Shown: positions 7,906 to 16,651, counted from the first letter of the stretch. The stretch: DNA of 64,000 nt from Rhodospirillales bacterium (GCA_020638335.1 JACKIT010000006.1:1-64000); one strand, 5' to 3'. Program-made: numbers and translations. Notes: generated by a model from the sequence alone, not told the origin.

Positions 7906-9369
7906 CTAGTTTTGTGGGGCGACGGGCAGACAATCGCGGATATAATTACACGCAGCCAAAGCTTCATCTTTTGTGTAGCCGCTTAAACGTGCGCGAAACA
8001 ACCACCCTTCGGCTGTACGTAAAGGTGCGATGGACGGCTGGGCATTTGAATAAGGATGCGGCAGCGTCTTCAGGATTTTTTGAATCTCTTTATCGGTGGC
8101 AGCGCGGCTGGTAAAGGCCCCAATTTGCACAGACCATGGCGCGTTGTGATTGGTCAGTATCGGTCGCGTCGGCGCTGTAACATTCGGCGCTTGATACGTG
8201 CTGTGCGCCGTTCCGGAAGCCGGGGATGCAGAGGCCAAACGAATGCCCGGCATAGCTTCTTGCGCCGAAGCAACCTCTCCGGTGTGGGCCGCAATCGCCA
8301 TCAGGCCGGTTTCAATGCGCCGGGAATTGGCAGGGTCAATATCACCTTCGCCTATTAATCTCTCAAAACCTTGCTGTAAAGTTGGACTGCTCAAGGCAGC
8401 GTAAGCTTGTGCGATAGCCGGTTTACGAGATGGCAGGGGAACCTGAGCCTTTGCCACGCGGATATTTTCGATTTTGCCAAAGCCCTGATCAAGCAATTCT
8501 TTCATGTGCGCATTACGTGTTTTTGAACTCCGCCCGCCAAACACCACGCCGATAATTCGCCGATCGCCACGCACCGCCGAAGCAATTAAGTTAAAGCCGG
8601 AAGCTGCAACATAACCTGTTTTCATGCCATCCATGCCGCTGTAAGAATCCATCAGGCGGTTATGATTGCGATAAGTCTTACCGTTATAGGTGAAGTTTTT
8701 ACGGGAAAAATAGCGGTAATACTCCGGATAAACCTGAATGACGTAGCGTGCCATTTTTGCCATATCACGCGCCGTACTGACCTGGCGCTCATCATGTAGA
8801 CCCGAAGCATTTACAAAAGTCGTGCGTGTCATGCCGATGTCATGCGCCTTTAACGTCATGCGCTGGGCAAAATTGCGCTCTGAACCCGCTAGGTGCTCGG
8901 CCAAAGCCACCGCCACATCGTTGGCTGATTTTGTTACCAGCGCATAAATTGCGTCTTTGACGCGAATGCTGGAGCCTGCAGGCAAGCCCAGTTTGCTCGG
9001 GACCATATTCGCCGCATGGCGAGAGATTCGGACCCGATCTCCCAGACTGATACGTCCTTGTTCTAACGCTTCGAAGGTCAACAGCAACGTCATGACTTTT
9101 GTCAGTGATGCCGGATGCAAAGATTTATTCGCGTAGCGCTGATGCAAAATCAGCCCCGTATCTGCGTCCATCACGATCGAAGCATATTTTGGATTGCCCT
9201 TGGCAAATGCGCTTGTATGCACACTTGCAATCCCCAGGAAAAGTATGACAAGCGTAAATAAAAAAGCGGCGCGCCTAACCGATGCCGAAAAACCGTCAAA
9301 ATGATTACAGCCTGTATATGCTCTGTTAAATGTCACGTCGTGCCTGCGTTCAAATGAAGAGGTTTTCAA
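7906..9369 (-). CDS. D-alanyl-D-alanine carboxypeptidase (PBP5/DacF type) with SPOR domain
   Basis: Trims the terminal D-Ala from peptidoglycan stem peptides in the periplasm. A hydrophobic signal segment (about residues 34-56) precedes the serine-peptidase S11 domain with SLTK (nucleophile Ser), SAND (SxN motif) and KTGY (KTG motif). Near the C-terminus, APWSVQIGAFTSRAATDKEI through LSGYTKDEALAACNYI is a SPOR domain, which binds denuded glycan at division sites. 487 residues with a TTG start at 9369; a GTG at 9336 is equally possible. The pseudopilin-like gene follows 8 bp downstream. Confidence 0.93.
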   Translation of the reverse strand: MKTSSFERRHDVTFNRAYTGCNHFDGFSASVRRAAFLFTLVILFLGIASVHTSAFAKGNPKYASIVMDADTGLILHQRYANKSLHPASLTKVMTLLLTFEALEQGRISLGDRVRISRHAANMVPSKLGLPAGSSIRVKDAIYALVTKSANDVAVALAEHLAGSERNFAQRMTLKAHDIGMTRTTFVNASGLHDERQVSTARDMAKMARYVIQVYPEYYRYFSRKNFTYNGKTYRNHNRLMDSYSGMDGMKTGYVAASGFNLIASAVRGDRRIIGVVFGGRSSKTRNAHMKELLDQGFGKIENIRVAKAQVPLPSRKPAIAQAYAALSSPTLQQGFERLIGEGDIDPANSRRIETGLMAIAAHTGEVASAQEAMPGIRLASASPASGTAHSTYQAPNVTAPTRPILTNHNAPWSVQIGAFTSRAATDKEIQKILKTLPHPYSNAQPSIAPLRTAEGWLFRARLSGYTKDEALAACNYIRDCLPVAPQN

Positions 9370-9507
9370 GCCCTATGCCTAAACCTGAAAAGAGTAAAAC
9401 GTCCAGTGCTGATGATACAGTTTTTTGTGTTCCTTGTCTAATGCAACATGTGGGAAACTTCTTTACCAGCGCCGATAATCTATTTTTGTGCGCTGCAATA
9501 AAAAATG

Positions 9508-9536
9508 TTGACGGATATAAAAAATATATGCTAAAA
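9508..9536 (+). promoter_or_regulatory. Candidate promoter for the phasin gene
   Basis: TTGACG (9508-9513) and CTAAAA (9531-9536) at 17-bp spacing, in the AT-rich gap between the divergent carboxypeptidase and phasin genes. A second possible pair, TTGCAA and TACTGC, lies about 60 bp further on. Confidence 0.35.
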
Positions 9537-9626
9537 AATTTTCGTGTTGTGATGCACAATCAGACTTGCAAATTTTGTATTTGCTGTCATACTGCGCTTG
9601 CATAAAACAAAGAAGGATAAATTGTT

Positions 9627-10250
9627 ATGGCTGTGAAGAAATCACCTGCGGAAAAGACCGTATCGAAAAGATCGGCGAAAAAAACTGTGGCAAAAAAAAC
9701 AACTGTGAAGAAAACAGCCAAAGCCAGCGTAAAGAAAACTGCAGCAAAATCTGCTGCTAAGCCTGCTGTAAAAAAAGTGGCTACAAAAGTTGTAACAAGC
9801 CTTCCTAAAATGCCGATATCCCCGCCTGCTATTACGGGTGCATTGGACCCTTTTAAAGAAATGGAGAAGATCATGACAAAACAACCTTTCCAATTTGACC
9901 AAATGGCGCAAGACGCCGCTAATCAAAGCCGTGAGGGCATGGAAGCTTTTGTAAAATCGGGAACGATTTTTGCAAAAGGTTTTGAAGAAATTATCAAAAC
10001 TGCAGCTTCAATGTCTCAAAACGTTGCAGAAAAACAAGCGGAGTTTGCCAGACAATTGATGAGTTCAAAAACGCTCAACGAATATGCCGAAGCGCAAAAT
10101 AAAATCGCCCAGGCCAGCTTCGATCAGTTCATGTCTGGCGCAACACAAATTTCAGAGATGAGCGTCAAGGTTTTGAACGAAGCCTCTGAGCCTTTGAATG
10201 CACAAATGACAAAAGCGATGGCCAAATCCAATAAACAAATGGCCGCCTAA
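9627..10250 (+). CDS. Phasin family protein with Lys/Ala-rich histone H1-like N-terminal extension
   Basis: 207 residues. Residues 1-55 are a run of Lys/Ala/Thr/Val (KKTAAKSAAKPAVKK) like histone H1 or AlgP tails. Residues 84-207 match phasin_2 proteins: FDQMAQDAANQSREGMEAF, GFEEIIKTAASMSQN, MSSKTLNEYAEAQNKIAQ, and a helical Met/Ala-rich end. Phasins coat polyhydroxyalkanoate granules. The start at 9627 has AGGATAA upstream. An in-frame ATG at 9873 (residue 83) is preceded by GGAGAAG 3 nt away and would give a 125-residue conventional phasin. The basic tail could bind DNA and tether granules to the nucleoid, as PhaM/PhaF-type proteins do; inference. Followed by a clear terminator. Confidence 0.88.
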   Translation: MAVKKSPAEKTVSKRSAKKTVAKKTTVKKTAKASVKKTAAKSAAKPAVKKVATKVVTSLPKMPISPPAITGALDPFKEMEKIMTKQPFQFDQMAQDAANQSREGMEAFVKSGTIFAKGFEEIIKTAASMSQNVAEKQAEFARQLMSSKTLNEYAEAQNKIAQASFDQFMSGATQISEMSVKVLNEASEPLNAQMTKAMAKSNKQMAA

Positions 10251-10267
10251 GCGCTTTAAAAGCTTTC

Positions 10268-10301
10268 AAAAAGCCCTGTGAATTGTCGCAGGGCTTTTTT
10301 T
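10268..10301 (+). terminator. Rho-independent terminator after the phasin gene
   Basis: Stem AAAAGCCCTG / CAGGGCTTTT with a 10-nt loop, followed by a run of T residues ending at 10301. It begins about 17 bp after the phasin stop codon. Confidence 0.9.
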
Positions 10302-10606
10302 ATGCCTGCACAAAAAGGTCTATAGTCATTTCCCTTCCCGTGTCATCCCGGCGCTCGTGCTCCAGAGGGTACAGGCCGGGATCTTGTACAGTGTTTACGG
10401 ACACCTTATTCCCCCTCCCCCCTATCACCCCTCCCCCTTGAGGGGGAGGGTTTGGGTGGGGGTGTATAGATTGTGGGGTGTTGTGTTTGGTTGATAGTGT
10501 CGAATTCTTAATGAAAAGCACTATATAACCTATTCTCAAGAGCCTCTTTTATGATAAAATAGAAAAATATCCATAAACGATATTGAAGTGAATTTTGCTA
10601 AAAAAG
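10302..10606. repeat. Intergenic repeats between phasin and clpS (two hairpins)
   Basis: This gap has no convincing gene. ATCCCGGC at 10345-10352 pairs with GCCGGGAT at 10375-10382. CCCTCCCCC at 10429-10437 pairs with GGGGGAGGG at 10442-10450 around a TTGA loop. Both look like dispersed intergenic repeats common in proteobacterial genomes. The last 100 bp is AT-rich and would hold the clpS promoter. Confidence 0.6.
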
Positions 10607-10987
10607 ATGATGATTGGCGATAAAGAAATATTCCCACGCATGAGTGACGAAGATCCGGCCTATGGCGATTCTGACAATAATACGCAAGAATCCAATGAAA
10701 CCGGCCTGATGCTCAAAACCCGGCCCAAGACCAAAAAGCCGGCGATGTATAAAGTCTTGCTGCTGAATGACGATTTTACCCCGATGGAATTCGTCGTTCA
10801 TGTCGTTGAGAAATTCTTCGCCAAAAACCGCGCCGAAGCCACTGAAATCATGCTCCATGTGCACCGCCGCGGCGTCGGCATCTGCGGCGTCTTCACCTAC
10901 GAAATCGCCGAAACCAAAGTCGCCCAGGTCATGGACTTCGCCCGCGCGAATGAGCAGCCACTGCAATGTACAATGGAGAAGGAATAA
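10607..10987 (+). CDS. clpS: ATP-dependent Clp protease adaptor ClpS
   Basis: Binds proteins with N-degron residues and delivers them to ClpA. Family motifs: YKVLLLNDDFTPMEFVVHVV with the Asn-Asp substrate pocket, HVHRRGVGICGVFTYEIAETK, and QPLQCTMEKE at the end. The ATG-ATG at 10607/10610 gives 126 residues with a flexible acidic N-terminus that engages ClpA; a start at 10640 is also possible. Unlike most genomes, clpA does not follow directly: an unrelated gene on the other strand (10997-11689) lies between. Confidence 0.95.
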   Translation: MMIGDKEIFPRMSDEDPAYGDSDNNTQESNETGLMLKTRPKTKKPAMYKVLLLNDDFTPMEFVVHVVEKFFAKNRAEATEIMLHVHRRGVGICGVFTYEIAETKVAQVMDFARANEQPLQCTMEKE

Positions 10988-10996
10988 CTAAAGCGT

Positions 10997-11689
10997 TTAG
11001 CCGAGGCTGGCGTTTCCGAATTCTGATACGGGCTGAATACCACCATCTGCTTTTACAATTTCCCATGTATGTGCAGCATCGGCATTAACACCTGAAACAA
11101 CTCCATCAAGCTTTTTGAACATAGACCCGGGAGCAAAAAACTTATCTTGCTTGCCCTCTATACGAATACAAGCAGGAACGGCGTTGGCATTGGGAAGAAT
11201 GGGTGCAGATGGACTGTTCACTTTTACGCCCCATACTGCGTTGCTACCGAAATTTGCCTCATAAGTTTCGGCTATGTCATATCCTTCTTCTTCTAGTTTC
11301 TCAAATTGCAGTCTGCCAGTCTCACTAAGCTTGGCATTGTCGGGAACGTAAACATCTATTTCGGCATCACCCTCTGGAAGGCTGCCATTTTTGATAAAAG
11401 CAAAAGCTTGCTCCAAGTTTCCCTGCACGAAAATTGCATCACCCTCATGGGCAGTGTAGGGCCACGCCGTTTCGTGCGTTTTGCCGAAAACTTGTCCTGT
11501 ATATTCGCCGCCCTTTGCATGTATACAAATTGTGGAACCTGCTTTCCGGCCCTGCACAGCTTTGGAAAAATCTGTGTTTTCAGTATCAATAATATGGTAA
11601 TCAACACCGTTGTGATGAACAATTTCACCTGTATACGTAAGGGAATCAACTAAATTGGGAGCTCTGAAATCCTGTCCTACATCGACCAT
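10997..11689 (-). CDS. Hypothetical protein inserted between clpS and clpA
   Basis: 230 residues from ATG 11689, which has AAGGA at a good distance; the frame is open further upstream (to 11749) but only into the divergent promoter region. I do not recognise the family. No signal peptide, membrane segment or cysteine cluster. It is acidic, with many short beta-like stretches (VDYHIIDTENTDF, AIFVQGNLEQAFAFIKNG, AEIDVYVPDNAKLS). It is convergent with clpS (9 bp between stops) and divergent from clpA. Its position splits a pair that is normally adjacent, suggesting a later insertion. Confidence 0.65.
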   Translation of the reverse strand: MVDVGQDFRAPNLVDSLTYTGEIVHHNGVDYHIIDTENTDFSKAVQGRKAGSTICIHAKGGEYTGQVFGKTHETAWPYTAHEGDAIFVQGNLEQAFAFIKNGSLPEGDAEIDVYVPDNAKLSETGRLQFEKLEEEGYDIAETYEANFGSNAVWGVKVNSPSAPILPNANAVPACIRIEGKQDKFFAPGSMFKKLDGVVSGVNADAAHTWEIVKADGGIQPVSEFGNASLG

Positions 11690-11793
11690 ATCTATTTCCT
11701 TAAGATTAGAAAACTTGATATAGTATACATAATATATAAAACATGTCAAATTCAGGCTATTCTGCCTATATTTCGTTATGTTACACTAAAAAG

Positions 11794-14109
11794 ATGTTAT
11801 CTCGGAATCTCGAACAAACCCTCCATAAAGCACTCGCCATCGCCGGGCAGTACCACCACGAATACGCGACGCTGGAGCATTTGCTCCACGCGCTGACCGA
11901 TGATCAGGACGCCATGGCCGTGCTGCGCTCCTGCGGGATTTCGATTGCCGACCTGCGTGACCAGCTCACCGCCTATATCGAAAATGAACTGACCTATCTG
12001 ATCAATATGGACGCCGAAGAATCCAAACCCACCACCGCGTTCCAGCGCGTTCTCCAGCGTGCTGCCATCCATGTGCAAAGCTCTGGCCGCGAAGAAGTCA
12101 CCGGCGCCAACGTCCTCGTCGCGCTATTTTCCGAGCGCGAAAGTTACGCCGTTTTCTTCCTGCAAGAGCGCGATATGACCCGCTTTGATGCGGTCAACTA
12201 CATCTCTCACGGTATTGCCAAAGTCCCGACGCAGGGCGACACATCCCGCACACCGCGCGGCACCGATGAAGATAGCATCAAGGAGGTCAAAACTGGCGAT
12301 GAGGCGCTGGATGCCTATTGCGTGAACCTCAATGAAAAGGCGAAGGACGGTAAAATTGATCCCTTGATTGGCCGTGATAAAGAAGTGGAGCGCACGATCC
12401 AGGTTCTGTGCCGCCGTTCCAAAAACAACCCGCTTTATGTTGGTGATCCGGGCGTGGGGAAAACCGCCATTGCCGAAGGGCTGGCCAAAAAAATCGTCGA
12501 AGGCGACGTCCCTGAAGTCCTGCACGATGCTACGATTTTCTCTCTTGATATGGGCGCGCTTCTGGCCGGTACGCGCTATCGTGGTGATTTCGAAGAACGC
12601 CTGAAAATGGTGATCAAAGAACTCGAAGAAATCGACGGCGCAGTGCTGTTCATCGATGAAATCCACACCATCATCGGCGCGGGTGCAACCTCCGGCGGGG
12701 CGATGGATGCGTCCAACCTGCTCAAACCGGCGCTGTCCAGCGGCTCCCTCAAATGCATCGGTTCCACCACTTATAAGGAATACCGCAACCATTTTGAAAA
12801 AGACCGCGCGCTCGTGCGCCGCTTCCAGAAAATCGATGTTTATGAACCTTCCGTCGAGGATGCGATTGCGATTCTGATGGGCTTGAAACCCTATTACGAG
12901 AAGCACCACGGCGTGGAATATACGGACGAAGCCATTGAGTCCGCTGTGCGGCTTTCCGACAAATATATGGGCGATCGTAAATTGCCCGACAAAGCCATTG
13001 ATATTATTGACGAGGTTGGCGCCGCACAGATGCTTGTTCCTGAGGATAAACGCAAGAAGCTGATCAATCGCGAGGATATAGAAGGCGTCGTTGCGGCCAT
13101 CGCCCGTATCCCGGCAGCCGCCATGACACAAAGCGACCGCGAATCTCTGCAAAATCTCGAGCGTGATCTTAAAACCATGGTCTATGATCAGGACAGAGCC
13201 ATCGACATTCTGGTCGATTCCATCAAAATGGCGCGTGCGGGCCTGCGCGAGGATGAAAAGCCCATCGGCTCATATCTGTTTTCCGGCCCGACCGGTGTGG
13301 GGAAAACCGAAGTCGCCCGGCAATTGTCCAAAACCATGGGCATCGAACTGATCCGGTTTGACATGTCCGAATATATGGAGCGCCATGCCGTCTCCCGCCT
13401 CATCGGTACACCGCCGGGCTATGTCGGTTTTGAACAGGGTGGGCTGCTCACCGATAAAATCGACCAGCATCCTCATTGCGTGCTGCTGCTCGACGAGATT
13501 GAAAAGGCCCATCCCGACCTGTTCAATATTTTGCTGCAGGTCATGGATTACGGCAAACTTACCGACAATAACGGCAAAACCATCGATTTCCGCAATGTTA
13601 TCCTTATCATGACCACCAATGCAGGCGCCGCCGATATCGCGCGCACCCCCATCGGCTTTGGCAGGGAAATCGGTGATTCTGGTGATGATTACGCCGATAA
13701 CGAAGCAATCATCAAAACTTTCGCGCCTGAATTCCGCAACCGCCTTGATGCAATTGTACCGTTCAAAAATCTCTCTCATGATACGGTTGAGAAGGTCGTC
13801 GATAAATTCATTGCTGCGCTGGAAGGTCAACTCGCCGATAAAAATATCGAAATTATTCTCACTGATAAAGCCCGCAAATATCTGGCCAAAGAAGGCTATG
13901 ACCCCGCGATGGGCGCGCGGCCCTTAAGCCGCGTTATCCAGGAACAGGTCAAACGGCCCCTGGCCGAGGAAATTCTGTTTGGAAAGCTGGAAAAAGGCGG
14001 TCAGGTTAAGGTCGATCTTAAAGGCGATGAACTGACCTTTGTCTATAAAACTGAAAAGTCAAAAACAGCTGAAAACTCCGAGGATGAAACAGAAGAGCCT
14101 GCCGAATAA
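11794..14109 (+). CDS. clpA: ATP-dependent Clp protease ATP-binding subunit ClpA
   Basis: AAA+ unfoldase that feeds substrates, including ClpS-delivered N-degron proteins, to ClpP. 771 residues, normal length. The N-terminal Clp_N double repeat (MLSRNLEQTLHKAL, YATLEHLLHAL) is followed by AAA module 1 with Walker A GDPGVGKT and Walker B VLFIDEIHT, and module 2 with Walker A GPTGVGKT and LLLDEIEKAH. Start at 11794 chosen because the Clp_N domain begins there; upstream in-frame codons have no homology. Ends directly against the convergent pseudopilin-like gene. clpP is not in this window. Confidence 0.97.
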   Translation: MLSRNLEQTLHKALAIAGQYHHEYATLEHLLHALTDDQDAMAVLRSCGISIADLRDQLTAYIENELTYLINMDAEESKPTTAFQRVLQRAAIHVQSSGREEVTGANVLVALFSERESYAVFFLQERDMTRFDAVNYISHGIAKVPTQGDTSRTPRGTDEDSIKEVKTGDEALDAYCVNLNEKAKDGKIDPLIGRDKEVERTIQVLCRRSKNNPLYVGDPGVGKTAIAEGLAKKIVEGDVPEVLHDATIFSLDMGALLAGTRYRGDFEERLKMVIKELEEIDGAVLFIDEIHTIIGAGATSGGAMDASNLLKPALSSGSLKCIGSTTYKEYRNHFEKDRALVRRFQKIDVYEPSVEDAIAILMGLKPYYEKHHGVEYTDEAIESAVRLSDKYMGDRKLPDKAIDIIDEVGAAQMLVPEDKRKKLINREDIEGVVAAIARIPAAAMTQSDRESLQNLERDLKTMVYDQDRAIDILVDSIKMARAGLREDEKPIGSYLFSGPTGVGKTEVARQLSKTMGIELIRFDMSEYMERHAVSRLIGTPPGYVGFEQGGLLTDKIDQHPHCVLLLDEIEKAHPDLFNILLQVMDYGKLTDNNGKTIDFRNVILIMTTNAGAADIARTPIGFGREIGDSGDDYADNEAIIKTFAPEFRNRLDAIVPFKNLSHDTVEKVVDKFIAALEGQLADKNIEIILTDKARKYLAKEGYDPAMGARPLSRVIQEQVKRPLAEEILFGKLEKGGQVKVDLKGDELTFVYKTEKSKTAENSEDETEEPAE

Positions 14110-14775
14110 TTACCGCGCGATGAGCACCTGATAGAAAAAGTAATTATCGCCGCTATTGACGTAGTCCAGACAGCCTGCTGCAAAACCTGAAGCAAAATCA
14201 ATAGTTTGAGTGGAAGTATATGTATCTGTAAACTTTGAAAAATCAATCGTTGCATCGTTGCCCAGCGCAGTGATGCCCATTTTGTCATTAATGGAATTAC
14301 AGACGGTTAGATTGATATTCGGCAAAATAGCAATCAAATCCGGCGCGGTTGTGCCAATATTATCAACAATATTGGCCCCGTTGAACACCCAATCACTACC
14401 ATCGCCATATTCGGTTGACGGGGCAATATAAGACAGTCCGCCACCATCAGTATGAAATAATTTACAGTCATCGCTTGCCACCGGCGTATGCGTATATCCG
14501 CCAATCGTAGAGTTTTCAAAACTGATATCTTCGTCTTCACAGCCATTCGAAATGCGCAGCGCTTGCACGGCCTGACGGTACTGATGTGCAACAGCTAAAA
14601 TCTCATCGGCCAAAACGCTGGCTTTGCGCTCTCCCACGCCCTCCGCATCACCTGTACGCAGCATCTGTGCGACTGTAAAGCTCAGAGCGCCAAACAGCAT
14701 AACCCCGACCAGAATCAGAAACAGCACGTTGCCCGCTTCTTTTTTTCTATTTGTCTTACAAATCATGCCAAACAT
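14110..14775 (-). CDS. Pseudopilin-like membrane-anchored protein, paralog of 7118-7897
   Basis: 221 residues. A basic leader ends KKEAGNVLF and is followed by a single hydrophobic helix, then an extracytoplasmic domain with cysteines at ISNGCED, SDDCKLF, LTVCNSI and AAGCLDY. Shared motifs with the protein at 7118: GGGLSYIAPS, SDWVFNGANI, DLIAILPNI, closing YQVLIAR. The stop codon abuts the clpA stop (TAATTA). Function unknown; the family looks like secreted pilin-like surface proteins. Confidence 0.7.
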   Translation of the reverse strand: MFGMICKTNRKKEAGNVLFLILVGVMLFGALSFTVAQMLRTGDAEGVGERKASVLADEILAVAHQYRQAVQALRISNGCEDEDISFENSTIGGYTHTPVASDDCKLFHTDGGGLSYIAPSTEYGDGSDWVFNGANIVDNIGTTAPDLIAILPNINLTVCNSINDKMGITALGNDATIDFSKFTDTYTSTQTIDFASGFAAGCLDYVNSGDNYFFYQVLIAR

Positions 14776-14837
14776 TGTATCATCTCAAAGGATATTTTTC
14801 TCCCCCCCATTTGTCTAAAATATGCTTTAATACGCTT

Positions 14838-15680
14838 ATGAGTGAAGACAGCTTTATAAATGTTCTTGTTGCTGAAGATAATGAAGTCAGCCGCAACATG
14901 ATGACCGGCATCTTACAAGCGCAAGGGTATAATGTTCTGGGCGCTGTGGACGGTGAAAGCGCGATTAGAGTGGTTGAGGACAATCTGGTTGATATAGCGC
15001 TGGTTGACATCAATATGGCGCCTACCGGCGGTTTTGAATTCATGAAATATGTGGTATCCAAGGGGCTGAAAATTCCGGTTGTGATTATTACAGGGGATGA
15101 TTCTGCAGATCTTTTAACAGAGGCCAGCTCTTTGGGTGTGGCCAAGGTCATCCAAAAACCCGTGCAACCGGATCGTTTACTTCAAACGGTCCAGCGCATC
15201 TTAAAGCGTCAGGGGCTCAATCCCGCGCCATTAGCCGTTGAAGGGCATACAATACGCTACAGCGCTGAAGAGCTGATGGACCAGACGATTGAACTTGCTG
15301 CAGACAACGCACGCCGAGGGCGCGGCGGGCCGTATGCGGCATTGGTTGCGACGAAAGAAGGTCAGATTTTAGGCACTGGTGCCAATGGCCTGGCCGCGCG
15401 CGTTGACCCCACCGCCCATGCCGAGGTAATGGCCATCCGCAAGGCCGTTGAAAAAACCGGACGTGATGATTTATCAGACTGTATTTTATATTGCTCATCC
15501 CAACCAACGCGGGTCGGTGAGGCGCTGATTGCCAGCGTCGGGATCGGGCAGGTCTATTTCGGCTTGTCCCACGAGGACACCGGCCAGATCAAAACCCACA
15601 AACAGGCCGCCCAGCCGGAATATCACCAGCTTTGCGCGGCGCACGCTTTGGAAATGTTCAAGGTCGTGAAAAAAGACTAA
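14838..15680 (+). CDS. Receiver domain fused to a guanine-deaminase-like domain lacking zinc cysteines
   Basis: 280 residues. Residues 7-124 are a complete receiver domain: acidic pair Glu13-Asp14, phospho-acceptor Asp57 (ALVDINM), Thr85 (IITGDD), Lys107 (IQKPV). Residues 140-280 follow the GuaD-type nucleoside deaminase fold: LMDQTIELAADNARRGRGGPY, DPTAHAEVMAIRKA with zinc ligand His194 and proton-shuttle Glu196, then LYCSSQPTRVGEALI where the family has PCxxC. Both zinc cysteines are replaced (Thr224, Gly227), so catalysis is unlikely. No frameshift explains this. Start at 14838 places the receiver at the N-terminus. No partner kinase adjacent. A phosphorylation-controlled nucleotide or RNA sensor is possible; inference. 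Confidence 0.85.
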   Translation: MSEDSFINVLVAEDNEVSRNMMTGILQAQGYNVLGAVDGESAIRVVEDNLVDIALVDINMAPTGGFEFMKYVVSKGLKIPVVIITGDDSADLLTEASSLGVAKVIQKPVQPDRLLQTVQRILKRQGLNPAPLAVEGHTIRYSAEELMDQTIELAADNARRGRGGPYAALVATKEGQILGTGANGLAARVDPTAHAEVMAIRKAVEKTGRDDLSDCILYCSSQPTRVGEALIASVGIGQVYFGLSHEDTGQIKTHKQAAQPEYHQLCAAHALEMFKVVKKD

Positions 15681-16141
15681 ACCAGCTCGAAAATCGCATC
15701 GATTTCGACCGCCACGCCCAGCGGCAAAGATGGCGCACCTACGGCAAAGCGCGCATGTTTACCCGCTTCCCCCATCACTTTAACCATCAGGTCGGATGCG
15801 CCGTTAATAACTTTTGGATGATCGTAAAAATCAGGCGTGCAATTCACAAACCCGCCCAGCTTGACCAATCGTTTAATTTTGCTCCAATCGTCACCTACAG
15901 CCGCATTGGCCTGAGCCAAAATATTCAGCGCGCAAGCCTGAGCCGCTTCCACGCCTTGCTCAAGGCTTAAATCCTCGCCAACACGGCCCAAATGCATCTT
16001 TTCGCCGTTCAAAAACGGGATTTGCCCGGCTATATACAGCATATCGTCATCGGCAATCACATACGGTACATAATTCGCCGCCGGCGCTGCCGCCTGTGGC
16101 AATTCATACCCAAGTGTTTGTAATTTCTCTTGCAAATTCAT
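15677..16141 (-). CDS. RidA/YjgF/YER057c family protein
   Basis: 154 residues, longer than RidA (about 128) and of the YjgF-like subgroup. MLYIAGQIPF, GVEAAQACALNILAQANAAVG, RLVKLGGFVNCTPDFYDHPKVINGASDL and ARFAVGAPSLPLGVAVEIDAIFEL are typical. Archetypal RidA hydrolyses reactive enamine/imine intermediates; the catalytic Arg of RidA is not clearly present here (GAPSLPLG), so deaminase activity is uncertain. Overlaps the convergent receiver-deaminase gene by 4 bp. Confidence 0.9.
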   Translation of the reverse strand: MNLQEKLQTLGYELPQAAAPAANYVPYVIADDDMLYIAGQIPFLNGEKMHLGRVGEDLSLEQGVEAAQACALNILAQANAAVGDDWSKIKRLVKLGGFVNCTPDFYDHPKVINGASDLMVKVMGEAGKHARFAVGAPSLPLGVAVEIDAIFELV

Positions 16142-16227
16142 ATGGGGGGTGTCCTTTTCATTTTTTCGTGATATTAAATTCTATCGAGCTTTTGTAAAGA
16201 AAAACACAAGCGAATTATAGGCATATT

Positions 16228-16623
16228 ATGGGATTATTAAGCTTTCTAGGCGTTTTATCGCCCGCGCATATCAGCTTCTTCACCATGACATCAGGCGGAG
16301 AAAAAGTCGGAAGCGACCAGCTCGGCAATATATATTACCGCGCCAAGCCACGCCTTGGCTATAAGCGTGAACGCCGCTGGGTCATGTATAATGGCGTACC
16401 CGAAGCTTCAAATGTGCCTCCGGAATGGCATGGCTGGCTGCATTACCAGACCGATGAGATCCCCGAAGAGGACGCAGAAAGTTTCCGCCGTCCATGGCAA
16501 AAACCGCATCAGCCTAACATGACAGGCACTAATCAGGCGTATCGCCCACCAGGTCATATTCTTGAAGGCGGACAAAGAGACAAGGCCACAGGGGATTATA
16601 AACCCTGGACGCCTCCCGAATAG
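16228..16623 (+). CDS. NADH:ubiquinone oxidoreductase accessory subunit, NDUFA12 family
   Basis: 131 residues. GNIYYRAK, RRWVMYNG, EASNVPPEWHGWLHYQTDE, then HQPNMTGTNQAYRPPGH and a C-terminal YKPWTPP match the 17.2-kDa complex I subunit shared by mitochondria and alphaproteobacteria. It sits at the matrix/cytoplasmic arm of complex I and stabilises it. Strong taxonomic marker for Alphaproteobacteria. The mlaD gene starts 28 bp downstream, same strand. Confidence 0.93.
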   Translation: MGLLSFLGVLSPAHISFFTMTSGGEKVGSDQLGNIYYRAKPRLGYKRERRWVMYNGVPEASNVPPEWHGWLHYQTDEIPEEDAESFRRPWQKPHQPNMTGTNQAYRPPGHILEGGQRDKATGDYKPWTPPE

Positions 16624-16651
16624 ATTGAGTTGAAAAGAAAAGGATAGATGC

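Noticed and set aside
9330..9605. 91-codon open frame upstream of the phasin gene
   Set aside because: Starts inside the carboxypeptidase gene and crosses the promoter region; Cys-rich and disordered, no ribosome site.
10300..10539. 79-codon minus-strand frame after the phasin gene
   Set aside because: Consists of translated intergenic repeats (Pro/Gly runs) and overlaps the terminator.
12124..13152. 342-codon open frame on the minus strand inside clpA
   Set aside because: Antisense shadow of a conserved AAA+ gene with strong codon bias; the translation is rich in Phe/His/Gly and matches nothing.
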